Positions 11,354-23,485 of a DNA stretch of 64,000 nt are shown piece by piece. The position numbers and the translations under genes were made by a program. Position 1 is the stretch's first letter. Each line of letters begins with the position of its first letter. Source of the DNA: Hypericum androsaemum (lineage: Eukaryota; Streptophyta; Magnoliopsida; Malpighiales; Hypericaceae); assembly GCA_963995505.1 (NCBI GenBank), contig OZ023197.1, positions 7,367,827-7,431,826 on the forward strand, read 5' to 3'. A model generated the notes under the pieces. It saw only the letters and a program-made list of their open reading frames with translations. It was not told the DNA's origin and searched no databases.

Positions 11354-12684
11354 GAATCTTTGCTTGTCCTCAAGCAAAAGACATAAGTATAGACACAAAA
11401 CTCAGACAAGTAAGGTCAAGAGTTGGCACTGTCTTATCAAAAATAAACTCCCCAGCAATATTGATCTTTCTTCATAGAACCCATGACTTAGTAGTTCACT
11501 ACCCCAAATGTAACAAAATAAGAATCTGTATAGACCATACCCTGGAAAGTTTAGCCAAGCGTTAGCTCAAGGAGGATAGGACTCAAGAGTTAACCACTCA
11601 GAGGGAAAGAGATTTGATTATCCTCGCTATGGTGTGGTCTACTCCTTATCCCTCGCGTACACGTTTGGGGGTCTTGAGCCATCCTACTCGCACTCGTATT
11701 TATCTCTCACTAAATGAGGGTCGTAATCAAGGGGACTTGGCTCGGGTTAAAATGGGGTTAAAGTGATGGTGAGGATAAATGAATAGGTAGTGGCTATCCA
11801 TCCAAATCTGAGGTGCTGTTACACGTAAACTAGCACTCGACTATTCTAATTGCTCACCGTACTTGAACGCTCAACCCAATGTACCCAAGACCTATAGTCA
11901 TAAGGCCAAAACCTTGCCTTTTATTTGCTTGCCTTATTGATGTCACACCTGTTCTCTCTACTTTTTATGCTTTTCTTCTTTTCTATTATTTTTGTTGCTC
12001 TTCCTTTCATTTTTCTCTTCTCTTTTTTTTCCTTGATTATGCTTTATTCACTTTTGGCAAAATTTTGGTTTAGGTAAGGTTTGGTGATTGAAATTGGCCA
12101 TTTTCTACATATTTTTCCAAAGTTTTGGTTTAGGTAATTTATCCTCGGACTAGATGTCAAAGGTGGGGAAATTAGGTTGGGGGTAGCATGGTCAATGTGT
12201 GTATGAATGGAATGGCTTGGCTTAAAGGGTTATACAAGGGAAAAGAAAATTTAGGGTTAGCCTTTTAAGGCTCTAGGCGAAACTCAATCAAATATGGCCC
12301 CCGTCCTACCATAATTTACTCAAATAAGTGAGACCTCCGAGTACTCGTAGGCTATCCCAACTACCCAGAGCGTATAACCAGCTCATGAATAAAAAATTGG
12401 AGACGTTGGTCTCTATCTTCGGCTCAAACATTAGCTCATAGAAGGTCGCTCGTCAACCCTCAAGTCTACCCAACTAGGGAGACCGCAAGTTTAAACAAGC
12501 GAGAGTATGGAAGCTCTGCATTCCTATATCTTACAACCGGGGTAAGATTTCTACTAAGGGTGGGTGCCGTCTAAAGATAAAGAAATCAAAAATTTTGGGG
12601 GCGGGGGGGGGGGGGGGGGGGGGGTAAAAATTATCAAAAGTATGCCAAAGCTTGACCTAAATAACTAAATCTAGACCTAAGCAT
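11354..12684 (-). other. 3' internal spacer of Athila-like element
   Basis: About 1.3 kb between the polypurine tract and the internal LTR copy. No coding sequence of known family. It holds a pyrimidine-rich stretch at 11940-12050, a homopolymer of more than 20 G at 12598-12624 interrupted by one C, and the donor-like sequence at 11587-11623 that also appears inside the 3' LTR. Athila elements typically have long non-coding 3' regions. Confidence 0.6.
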
Positions 12685-14249
12685 TCAATAAAGGAAGTAC
12701 GGGCGTAATGTCGAACGACAAAGAGTGGGTTCAAGACATCCCGAGCGAATTACAATTAAGATTAGGTTGAAAAATATTTTATGAATTAAATTGGGTGAAG
12801 CAAGCAAAGACAAGACAAAGTTGAAAGGGTGTAAAGACAATTCAAAAGAAATTGGGCTAGCTGCCCTTCACACGTCTCTCTTGGGCTTTTATGTTCGTGG
12901 TGGGCCTAGGTGAACTAGCATGGCGCTTTATGACTAAGTACTTCACGCCACAAAGAAGGTACTAGGGGGGTCCCAGCGAGACCGTCACTCATACCTAATG
13001 TTGGTAAGTTGTCAACCTCTCCTAGGTGTCGAGACTACCATAACTTGCCCCTCCTAGACCTTACTCATTAAAGCACCACCCTTTGGCCAACTACACAGTA
13101 CCATTCTTGGCAAAGTCTATTTTTACGGCTATGTCCGTCGGGTAAATGTATAGTCTAACAGTTGATTTTTCACACTCCCCATCACGGCTAAGTACTTCGG
13201 ATCACGCTACAATCGATTGGGAAAGACTCTAGGTCGTTACTAACGTTCTCGCCATTAGGTTCCAACAGAGGTCCATTACCCATCATATTATGCTCACTAA
13301 CTACTACATGCTCTAAAGATTAAGCACATTTAAACTAAGCATTTTGGGGGTGCTAAGGCACCCGACCCAAATGAGAACTACTCACACATAGTCATTTACA
13401 CAAAACAACTATGCATTCAAAGGAACAATGTCACAAAAGTGATAAAGAGAAGGGAAAGAGAGTGCTCAATCTTGGTGAAGAGCCGCTCGATCTGAACCCG
13501 TCATCCACTTCTTACTCCTTGAGCTCTTCCTTCAATAACTAAAATCCTAATTTAAAGTCGTTGGTGTCCAAGCTTACCATTTGGTGGGTTGAGGGGGTAT
13601 TTAAAGAGAATTCTCTCCCTCAACCCTAAAATGAGATTAAAAGTTTGTAATGCCCTCAAAATATATAATTCTCCTAGGTAAAATTTGGCAAAAATATCAT
13701 CCGGTACAAGTGGCGCCGTCCGGCGAGCTGAGCTGGCATGCGATTCTGGGATTCGGGCACCGATCGGTAGGTGCAGAGTTTAGGCGGTGACATGGGGGCC
13801 AACCGGTGGGCGATTCTGTCGTTCAATGATTTCTTCGTAAAAATGAAAGCCTCACTCTCTTCTAGGGCCACTCGGTAGAAATGGGGCTCCACCCGGTGGA
13901 ACACAGGAGGTTCAGGGAAATCTGGATGAGGTCATCCTGCTGTCCATTGGATGGGCGTCACTCGGTGTGTGCCTACATAAGGGATGTCGGCCAATGCAAA
14001 TTTTATCGTTCGGCGGGTGCAGCTTAGTTCTAGCTGGCTATCTCTAATCCTGACTCATCCAATGCTCACCTCTTCTTACTTGATCCTCGCGTCCCTGTAA
14101 AATCATCCTCCAAAAGACACGAAGACAAAAGGGTAAAACTATCCTAGGCAACCGACCTTAGAATGGTGTAAAATGACTCAAATAGACTAAAAAAGGGTCT
14201 AAATGACCCTTAAATAAGGGGATAAAATAAGTGTTTCTTACGCGCATCA
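12685..14249 (-). repeat. third, internal LTR copy in the Athila-like element
   Basis: It aligns with the other two LTRs over nearly the full length, from CAATAAAGGAAGTACGGG to the GCGCATCA end, and is not internally deleted. The left end lacks the terminal TAAAGAGTGAATTT phrase. It has neither a primer-binding site on its left nor a polypurine tract on its right, so it does not act as a terminal LTR of the surrounding element. The right flank (GTCGC) is not repeated on the left. Possible origins are a second insertion reduced to one LTR and then trimmed, or recombination between two related elements. Confidence 0.85.
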
Positions 14250-14633
14250 GTCGCAACGAATAATAAAATTGAAGACCAAAACAAAACAACAACACGATCA
14301 TGACTAAGAAGGAGAGATGGTTGACATCCCTGATTTGATGGGCCTTTTTTGGGGCACACGGTGGAAGTGGGCAGAGTTGCTCCCCTACATCTGCCGTCGC
14401 TCAGTGAGAGGGTCGTTGGTCGGCAGATTCTGGAAATTTACCACATTTGCTTAAGTTCACTTTTCGGCTATTGACGACTTAGGGCAGTCACCAATAAAAA
14501 ATTACTTGGTCACCTGAAGGGTGGTGACTACCGGGGGGAGGGACGGGCATTGTCTACCTACACAAAGAAAATTAATGAAACATAAAATGCTCATTTATGG
14601 TCTTTAGCTTGACCTTGCCTCACTGCAGTTTTA
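14250..14633 (-). other. short internal spacer, Athila-like element
   Basis: About 380 bp between the end of the protease region and the internal LTR copy. Only short, frame-broken phrases are seen. The RT-RNase H-integrase block expected here in a full element is absent. Confidence 0.5.
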
Positions 14634-17440
14634 TCAGGGATATAAGTTAGAAGCTAAGTTCCTTTCGCTTTGCTCTTCCTCAGGATTCTCTTGCACAGTC
14701 ACTTCAACTTCCTCAATCTTAATATCAAGTTTCCTTTGGATGAGTACGATGCAGAGTTGAGTTATATCCGGATCAAATACTTCCATGTCGTCGTCAGGGG
14801 ACAAGATACGTACTCTATCAAAGGGGTTGTGAGTGTATGATCCAAAGAGCTTGACTGGCATACTACTTTCTTTTGGCACTTTGGATCTGGCATCGATCTA
14901 AAATACTACTCTATTTTCACTGATTGAGAGTGAAATTGACTTGTCGCGACCATCTATTGTAGCTTGCCTCCTTACCAGAATGGACTTCCTAATACTGGGA
15001 GGAGTTCTTTTGTGCTTAAGGGCTCAACCACAATAAAGTCTTTCTTGACCTCATACCTTTGAAGCATGATTGGAACTTCCTTCGCATAACCCACTAGAGT
15101 GATTGTCCTCCCGTTAGCCAGTTGAATGCTTGTGTGGAATGGGTATAGTCCAATGAAATTCATCTTCTTCCAAAGTTGAATTGGCATAACATTCACTGGT
15201 GATGTTCCTTTGCACCTGGCAAAGGGAACATCTATTCCTCGAATCACCACTGGAATTTTGAGACTTGGGTTCTTTCTTCCGGGATTGCTCAGTTCACTGA
15301 CCTCTTCCTCGAAAGCTGCATTATCATCATCCTTCACGCCCCTAGCCCTTTTGCTTCTAGATGGGGGAATCTATTATGTGTTGACGGTAAATCATTCTTC
15401 CTTTCCCATTTGGAAGGCCAATTTAGAGGTAAACTTGAGATTGTTGCAGTCTGGATTTTTAAATCGGTCATCTCCCTCTGTCTCTGTCTCTGATATCATC
15501 TCATCTTCTTTTGCAGTTATGCACATCCAATGGTTTTCGAACTTAAGGTCCATTTTTTGATTCCTTACGTCTATCGAAGACTGGGTTGTTACCAAGAATG
15601 GCCGTCCCAATATTATAACCCTTTCCATCCCTACAGGATCTTGTATAATTTCAAAGTCAGCTTGTACTTCGGCCCTTTGACCAAACGTGTCCACTGTGTC
15701 AACTTTTCCACTGGGACCGATGTCGACCCATTTGGCATGCTTAACTGAATTGGAGAAGTGGTCAGCGAGTGTGATCCTAATTCCTTCCACAGGGATAGTG
15801 GCATAACATTCACCGAAGACCCTACGTCTATGATGGCCTTTTGTGCCAACTCCTTCTTTACTTCTACAAAAATTATGATTCATCTAGTGTCTCCATATGA
15901 GTGATTTGTTTCTTGAGTAGCTTCATGTAGATCTTGTTCTTTATTGATAATCATTGAGCATTTATGTCGTGGTATGTCCTCTATGGCATGTACTGGAGTA
16001 CTTATGGGTCCTGGTAGAAGTCTTTGTTATCCCACTTCACTTCTTTTCTCGAGCCTAGGATATGCTTGAGCTTGTCCTTAAACTATTCTCTCTAGGTTCG
16101 CCATTCAAGATCCATGTTGACCAAGGCTCATCATCATCTCCTTTTGGCTTTTAATCATCTCCTACATTTTATCGAGCATTAAATCCCACCGTTGAGCCCC
16201 AGCCTCCATATACTCTACTCGATTATAGAGGCACCCTCTGGGTCCTAGCGGTTGATGTTCCTGTGAGTAAGATTGGAGCGGTGGCCCTTGATCCGGTACT
16301 ATTACCAAGTGATTGGGATCTCTTGAGTAGGAGGAGTTCGGGTGCTTGTGCAATCCCATCTTATAAGAATTGAATCCTCTGGCATTTGAGTAGTTATGAT
16401 TTTGTTCTCGTCTGACAAAATGTACTTGTTCAACTGGGCTCTCATTCTCATAGAATTCTATAGCATCGTGCCCTTCTTTACCACAATCTTTGCATATTAC
16501 TTGAACAAGTTCAAGTTTCTTTGAATTGTGTCTATCCTCATCCCAACACCTTTCCAAAGCTTCCACTTGTGCTTGTAGTTGAGTTACCAAGTCTGACCTT
16601 TGTGCTCCTCCTTGGGGTTTAGAGGGATGGAGATCGCGCTCGCCTGAGTAGAAGGATGTAGAGGAAGTAATTTCTTCCAGTATGTGGATGGCCTCTCATT
16701 GCAATTTTATTGAGATGACCCGCATGCTGCTACATCGAGAGTTACTATTGCGATAGCGGTGAGCTCAAAAAAAAATAATCTTTCGTCATATTCTTAACTG
16801 GGCATGATCTCTTGAGGTCCTTGAATCGCTCCCATGCTTCTCCTAGAGTCTCATCTTGGTACTACTTGAATCTGTTGATCTCCCGCAGAATTTGGTTGGT
16901 CTTGACGGATGAGAAGTACTTTCCTAAGAATGTGTTTGCTACTTCCCTCCAAGTAGTGATTCTCGAGTCACTTCAAGCTTATGTACTACAGCCTTTCTCC
17001 ACTATGCAAGGTGAAAGGAAAGAGGCGGAGTTTCATTGCATCGTCTGACACCCCTTGAATTTTGAAGGTGTCGTAGATTGCCAAGAACCTAAAAAGATGG
17101 TCTCTTGGGTATTGCTTGGCGTATCTGCCAAATTGTAAGGAGTTGATGAGAGTGTTGAAAACTCCGGATGGAATAGTATAATTGATGGAGTCTATATCCG
17201 GGCATGGTACTCCGGACGTCAATCCATCAAGTGCCAAGTGAGCAAAATCTATAAAAGGAACATCCTCGTCCTCCATTGCGACTCGCGGACCGCCCATAGC
17301 CTGGGCTCCTTCATGGTTAGCTTCAAAATTCATTTCTCTTCTCCTTCTCGTTCTCTCCTCAAAATTCTCTCAATTCTCTCGATGTCTTGATTAAGCTCTT
17401 CTTGGTCCACACGTGATCCCGATGAGCGAGTTCGTGGCAT
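14634..17440 (-). pseudogene. Athila-like gag with two tandem aspartic-protease domains
   Basis: Gag probably starts at 17440 (MPRTRSSGSRVDQEEL), shifts frame near 17333 and continues with the capsid core (FGRYAKQYPRDHLFRFLAIYD, 17333-16986), then damaged WREVANTFLGKYF and LGEAWERFKDL phrases to about 16800. A zinc knuckle of the form C-x2-C-GKEGH (16590-16162) lacks its last cysteine. A first retropepsin-like domain (15883-15392) keeps the active-site aspartate in DVGSSVNVMP and ends in IILGRPFL. A second, related domain (15337-14890) has VNVMPIQLWKKM and VLGSPF, but lysine stands where the catalytic aspartate is expected (15209-15211). A tail rich in Asp/Glu ends near 14634. There are several stops and frameshifts. 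No RT follows. The packaging protein and protease would act in the cytoplasmic particle; this copy is dead. Confidence 0.82.
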
Positions 17441-17543
17441 ACAACGACAAGAAACATGGGAGAAACAAGAGTAGCACTTAACTAAAAAAAGTAAACTCAA
17501 CCTAACTATCTCACAAATCACAAGGATGCCTTGGGAGGCGATG

Positions 17544-17562
17544 CTCCCTAGTAACGGTGCCA
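17544..17562 (-). promoter_or_regulatory. primer-binding site, tRNA-Asp type
   Basis: On the minus strand TGGCACCGTTACTAGGGAG follows the LTR end after two to three bases. It is a degraded complement of the 3' end of plant tRNA-Asp, the usual primer of Athila/Tat elements. Three or four mismatches are visible. Confidence 0.75.
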
Positions 17563-17564
17563 AT

Positions 17565-19088
17565 TAAAGAGTGAATTTTTTGGTCCACCTTGCAATAAAG
17601 GGAGTAAGGGTGTAATGTCAAACAATAAAGAGCGGGTTCAAGACATCCCGAGCGAATTGCAATTAAGATTAGGTTGAAAAGTATTTTATGAATTGAGTTG
17701 GGTGAAGCAAGAAAAGACAAGACTAAGTTGAAAGGGTGGAAAGATAATTTAAAGGAAATTGGGCTAGGCACCCTCCACACATCCCTACGTGCTTGGTCTC
17801 TCTTGGGCTTTTGTGTCTGTGGTGGGCCTAGGTGAACTATGGCATGGCGCTTTACGGCTACGTGCTTCACGCCACAAAGAAGGTACTAAGGGAGTCCCGG
17901 CGAGACCATCACTCACACCTAATGTTGGTAAGTTGTCAACCTCACCTTGGTGTCGAGACTACCACTACTTGCCCCTCCTAGACCACACTCCTTAAAGTAC
18001 CACCCATTGGCCAACTACACACTACCATTCTTGGCAAAGTCTATTTTCACGGCTATGTCTGTTGGGTAAATGTATAGTCTAATGGTTAGACTTTTCTATG
18101 CTCTCCTTCACGGCTAAGTACTTTGAGTCAAACTACAATCGATTGGGAAGGACTCTAGGTCGTTACTAAATCTCTCGCCACTAGTTTCCAACAGAAGTCC
18201 ATTACCCAATGCATCACATCCACTAACTGCTTCACGCTCTAAAGATTAAGCATTTCGGGGGTGCTAAGGCACCCGACCCAAATGAAAACTACTCACACAT
18301 AAAGAGAAGGGAAAGAGAGTGCTCAATCTTGGTGAAGAGCCGCTCGATCCGAACCCGTTTTCCACTTCTTGCCCCTTGAGCTGCTTTTTCAACAACTAAA
18401 ACCCTAATTTAAAGTCTTTGGTGTCCAAGCTTACAACTTGATGGATTTAGGGGGGTATTTATAGAGAAGTCTTCCCCTCAACCCTAAAATGAGATTAAAA
18501 GTCTAAAATACCCTCAAAATATCTAATTCTCTCAGGCAAAATTTGTCAAAAATGCCCAGTGCAAGTAGCGCCGTCCGGCGAGCTAAGTTGGCAGGCGATT
18601 TTGGGATTTGGGCACCGACAGACGGGTGCAGAGTTCAGGCAGCAACTTTGGCGCCGACCGGTAGGCGATTCTACCGTTCCACAATTTCTTCGTGAAAATG
18701 CTCGCCCCACTCTCTTCTGGCACCACTGAGCAGAAATGGGGTGCCGCCCGGTGGGACACTGGAGGTTGAGGAAAAATTCAGATGAAGTCCTCCCGCCATC
18801 CATTGGTTGGGGCACCGCTCGGCATATTTGTGCTGGTAAGATGCCGGCCGTTGCAAATTTTACCATTGTACAGCTTGGTTCCGGCTGGCTATCTCTTGGC
18901 CTGACTCATCCAATGCTCGCCTATTCTCTCTTGATTTTTGCGTCTCTGCAAAATCTTCCTCCAATAGACATGAAGACAAAAGAGTAAAACCAATCTAGGC
19001 AACATACCAAAGAATAGCGTAAAATGACTCAAACAAACTTGAAAATGGGTTTAAATGACCCTAAAATGAGCGTTTCTTGTGCTCATCA
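17565..19088 (-). repeat. 5' LTR of Athila-like element (full length, about 1.52 kb)
   Basis: On the minus strand it begins TGATGAGCACAAG and ends at the phrase CACTCTTTA, next to the primer-binding site. It is the most complete of the three copies. The outer flank TCTAC (19089-19093) is the target duplication shared with the left end of the 3' LTR. The region near 18440-18480 resembles the promoter part (short AT-rich run) but I cannot fix a transcription start. Confidence 0.88.
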
Positions 19089-19124
19089 TCTACTAATTTA
19101 ATGGATCTCAAATGTTCATTTCAG

Positions 19125-20899
19125 AAAGTATGCACGCGGTGGCTCTGCTGAGGCAGCAAAGTCACTCTCAGACAATCTGTCAAAGACTAGACTTAACCGG
19201 TCTTCCTTACCGCAAAAGCCCGGCCCTACCTGCTCCTCACCGATATAGCGGAATTTTCTCCTGGGAAAATTTTAGAACCCATAGATCAAGAGGAGCCTAG
19301 CAAATGCTTGTCTTTAAGAATAGAGAGGCTTCCTAGAGGTGAGCCGGTTGGGTCTGCCTTCCAGAGGTGGATGGGCGAGGGGTTACCCAACCACCAGGAA
19401 GATACATTCCACACTATTAACCGCTTGAGGAAGCTCAAGAATAACAATCGCGCAGTTGAGGTGAGCCTGCCTCGTTTACTTTTGTTTTGTCTTTAATGGT
19501 TTTTAGCAGCAAAAGTTGCTGGAAATACCCAAAAAAAAATATATAATCAATTGGTTAAAATACGGAATGACTACAAGAATCATACCCATGGAGCCCATAA
19601 TTTTTGTTGCATTGCAGATGAAACATTTCTCCATGTTATTGATGTCAAGTAATGGAATGGGTGATTTGGGAGAGACCCTACAGAATAACAGAGCTCGAAT
19701 ATTCTTATATGTTGGAGTTTACAGTTAGAATTCATGGTATATCATATGGGGAGAAGCTTTTCTCTCGTGTCCCACTTGAGTTCCAGAATGCGTTGCTATA
19801 TAACAATTTGGTAATTGCGTTCTTGGAAAAGGAGGTTTCAAGGCTTTCCCTCGAGTACATGAAGAAAATGAGGGAGTTAGGTCACTCAATATCTCACTTG
19901 GTTTTCAACCGTCTTATTATCCATCATTCCTCTGCAAGCCGTAGGAAAATGATACCAAAAATCATTGCACAAATGAGGGCTGACAAGGTTGTTCCTCATG
20001 TTTCGACATATAATATTTTGACGAAGACAGAAGTGAATGATCACAATATTGAAGGGTTGATGAAGGTATTTAGTGATATAAAGAAGAAGAATGTTAAACC
20101 TGATGAGATCTCATTCTGTATAATAGCTACAGCCCATGTCGTTGCAAGGTTGTTTACTGTAGGAGAATATGATGTTGAGGCTGTTGAGAAGTCGTCCATG
20201 GGTGATAACTGGTCAACACTTGATGTCTTGATCATATTGTATGGCTATTTGAAGAAGGAAAATGAGTTGGGGAGGACTTGTGCCTCTATTCAACTACTTC
20301 CCCATGTCAGGTCTAAAAGTTACATTCTTACAATTGAAGCATTTGGCAGAATGGACAGGATCAGCAGAGCTGAAGAGCTGTGGTCGGAGATGAAGTCAAC
20401 GATAGGGTTGAAATCGACAGAGCAATTCAATTCCATGTTATCTGTGTACTGCAAACATGGGCTAATAAAGAAGGCAACTGCTACTCTGAGGGAAATAGAG
20501 AGTATTGGATGCAAGCCAAACGGCATCACTTAACGGAACCTCGCTTTGGGTCGTTTAAAGGCCGATTTAGTGGAGGAAGCCTTGAAGACTTTGAGGAAAG
20601 GTGCAACCATGGTAACAAGCAATAAAGTGAAGAATTCCACCCCTTGGTTGGAGACTACTCTGTCGATTGTCGAAGTATTTGCAGAAAAAGGCGATGTTGT
20701 TAACGCCGAGAAGTTGTTTGAAGAACTTAAGAGATCAAATTATACGCGGCACACTTTTGTGTATAATACTTTGGTAAAGGCTTATGTGAAAGCTAAAATC
20801 TGTGATCCTAACCTTTTGAGAAGGGTGATCTTAGGTGGAGCTCGTCCAGATGCTGAGACTTGCAGCCTAATTAAGCTCAGTGAACATTTTAGGAAATGA
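19125..20899 (+). pseudogene. P-class pentatricopeptide repeat protein gene, disrupted
   Basis: An acceptor (AG at 19123-19124) precedes an ATG at 19130 and an N-terminal exon ending GCAGTTGAG at 19460 before a GTGAGC donor. The second coding exon should start at 19649 (GTA ATG GAA TGG) to continue the frame, but the acceptor dinucleotide there reads AA, not AG. From 19649 to 20899 the frame carries degenerate 35-residue PPR units, for example TYNILTKTEVNDHNIEGLMKV, FNSMLSVYCKHGLIKKAT and FVYNTLVKAYVKAK. A TAA at 20531-20533 interrupts an otherwise continuous frame, and exon 1 has a frameshift around 19190-19240. Such P-class proteins usually act on organelle RNA; the Arabidopsis match I suspect is mitochondrial, but I cannot prove it. 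Three independent lesions argue for a pseudogene rather than sequencing error. Confidence 0.85.
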
Positions 20900-23039
20900 T
20901 TGCTACTTTTCTTCTGTCTTATGTTGTTTTATGCATCCTACTCTTTGCCTAAGCACTTGCCAGAAAGTCTAGCCAATTTCGAAAGCTGACGGAAGTTGTT
21001 GCCGAGCAGTTGTTTTTGGTTTATAACACCGAGACACTTGCTCAGTTTACTAATTTACTTTTGAATGGTGGCAGAATTTTCCTATTTAATAGTGCTAGAG
21101 GATAATGTGTTTACGTCAAATTTTCCCCATGTCACTTTTTGGCCGACGGGGGGAAAAAGGCTTCATTGTCTTGAAGAAGGTGGCGCACTGGTCTTGCATT
21201 AACCAGCATCGTTTTAGTACAATTCCAACAAGTATAAAGATAGAGCCTGTCACATAGTCTACTAATTCAATATAAAATTGCGGAATTGAGAGGTTGCTTT
21301 ATCTTAGTTTAAACATCAATTTTTTGAGCTGAATTAATCTATGTAAGAAATAGTGACTCCAATATTAAATAAACAATTGTCCCTCAAAAAAAAATATATT
21401 AAATAAACAGTTCCACAACGTCGCACGCACGATATAGGAGGGCATTAAAACCCGAAGTTAATAGCCTTTTCAGAAAATAAAGATTCAGAATCTAAATCTT
21501 GGTAGACCTCGGGATAAAGCTAAAATTGGCATTCCTGCTTTTGCTAAATTTTCAGCAAAAAGTAAATTAGATCCGTTAATCAATTATCAATAGGTACGTC
21601 AACTTAAGTATCATACGTAAATTAAGTATCATAAGTTAGTTGCTCGTATTCTAAAAAAAAAAGTTAAATTGCTCGTTGCCCTTTGAAAACGATAATCTTT
21701 TTTGGTGAGTATGAAAACGATAATCTCTCTCATAAATAATCAATATGAGTCTGATCAATTTAATGGATTTATAGTAATAAGAGTAGGTTGCACTCCTAAA
21801 CGTCTTGGTTCGCTTATTGGATATATAGTAATATGATTCGATTAAGCAGTTTTTTTGTTTTGGAATATTGAATTGTTTTTGGTTTATAGAATATTGAATT
21901 GTTTTTGGTTTAGAGAATATTGAATTGTTTTAATCTATAGCGTGGTTGTATTTTTTTTCTGTCCAGCGCAAAATATACAACAAGTATTGACGAGAAAAAA
22001 AAAAGAATCGGAAAACTACCAAGAAAAGTTGGTTTATATTGAAAGATATATGAATTTTTTAAAATAAATATCCTTTAACATCGTTGATTACGAAAATACC
22101 GCTTAAAAAATCGATTTCTTTTTAGGACGAGTTGGTAACTAAATTAGTTACTGAATAAGCCTACATATATTTTTTTTGCATTCTCATCTTTTTTGAAATC
22201 ACTAACATCTAGATCTATAGTCTAGATTTGTTGGGCCTTATTTAAGGATAATTTTTCAATGATGTTTTTTACATTTCAAGACTTCAACCAAACCTTTTTA
22301 AGTGAACAAAATCTCTTACCAACTGGATTAACTCCTATTAATTTCAACTTCTCGTATTAAAAATAGAATATTGTTGAATCTTATTTCAAAAATTCTATTT
22401 AGAAACCGGTCAACTTAAACACAATTCTATTTATTAATAAAATTCAAATCCACACCACCTAAATATTATTTTACCATCTGATACCAGCACTTATTCTTCA
22501 ATCTTCAGCTTGTTTGAAATCAATTCCATGAGAAAATAAATTTTATTTCCAATTCTCAATAAAAACAAAAATAAAATATTTTTCTCATTTTCATGTTTCA
22601 AACCTATGAATTAATCGATGAATTGATTTGTTACTTTTACTTTTAATACCCCTTACAACTCTTTTAACCAAGATTCAACCTACTTTATCCTATTGCCCAG
22701 ATTAAAACTAGAACATAACTTTTTTGGAACCATATTGAAAACAAGGTTGTGTCCATACCAACACATCTTAAATACAAAATTGTTAAAGTACCACAACAAA
22801 ATATTGCAAATGTAATAACACAAAGCTTCTTGGACTATGAAGCGTAAGAAGAAGTTACTAACCTTTCTACATCATATGTTGTTGAAGTACCACCAACACA
22901 TCTTAATTATAAGATTGATAGATGTGGGGATACCAGACTGACAATTCTAGAGTGAAGCTAAAAATAGAATCTACATTGTCAAAGTAGGATATCTAAACTA
23001 GAAAATAAAAAACTATGATCCATCTGCTACTGTTGTTGT
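20900..23039. other. 3' flank of PPR gene and AT-rich intergenic DNA
   Basis: Likely 3' untranslated sequence to about 21100, then AT-rich DNA without coding signal. It includes a 26-bp tandem repeat, listed separately, at 21863-21937. Confidence 0.5.
21863..21937 (+). repeat. 26-bp tandem repeat, three copies
   Basis: GAATATTGAATTGTTTT starts at 21863, 21889 and 21915 with near-identical spacers. It lies in AT-rich intergenic sequence and has no visible partner. Confidence 0.85.
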
Positions 23040-23350
23040 AGGTACTAGGAGTACAGTACTGGAAGCTGATATAAAACTTTGGTGTTCCTCCCAAACTAAA
23101 GCATTTTGCTTGGAGAATGTCAATTGAATGTTTACCAACTGTATTTACAATGAACAGGAGGCACATTGGACAAGATGCAGAATATGGCATATGCAATGAG
23201 TGAGATAAAACTATTACTCATCTTGTTTTTCTTTGTCCACTCTCTAAAGCAACATGGTTTTCTTGCCCTCTGGGGTACAGTACTAACATTGATCTTGCCC
23301 CAAACTTTCTTGAATGGTCTGGTAAGATCTCAGTCCATCTAAAATAAGCT
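23040..23350 (+). pseudogene. LINE (non-LTR) reverse transcriptase zinc-binding C-terminal fragment
   Basis: One frame reads VPPKLKHFAWRMSIECLP, then NRRHIGQDAEYGICNE, and after a TGA stop KTITHLVFLCPLSKATWF. This is the order of the zf-RVT domain at the C-terminus of plant L1-type reverse transcriptases and related host genes. A TAA at 23072-23074 stands where a tryptophan is usual, and the first zinc cysteine is replaced (EYGIC). Upstream RT sequence is absent, and the downstream side is cut at 23486 by a copia LTR. It could also derive from an RNase H-like host gene with the same domain. Confidence 0.75.
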
Positions 23351-23485
23351 TGATAAACTGATTCTATCTCTTAATAACCTTTTTGTCTTGGCAGATATAG
23401 ATATTAAGAAATATGACAGTGTTTGAAGGCAAATCATCTTCCCTGCCATGAAAATCCAAAGAGCAGTTGATGGATGGCAGGAATA

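Larger units (their letters stand above)
10257..19088 (-). mobile_element. Athila-like Ty3/gypsy element, gag-protease only, with three LTR copies
   Basis: The element reads right to left: 5' LTR (17565-19088), primer-binding site (17544-17562), gag and protease remnants (17440-14634), an extra internal LTR copy (12685-14249), a 3' spacer (11354-12684), polypurine tract (11341-11353) and 3' LTR (10257-11340). The bases outside the two terminal LTRs are TCTAC on both sides (10252-10256 and 19089-19093), a perfect 5-bp target duplication, so these outer LTRs belong to one insertion. No reverse transcriptase, RNase H or integrase is present. It lies between the putative first exon and the coding exons of the PPR gene. 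Confidence 0.85.

Noticed and set aside
12598..12624. Homopolymer run of more than 20 G as a possible regulatory element
   Set aside because: It lies in dead retrotransposon spacer and is probably slippage or an assembly uncertainty; nothing around it suggests function.
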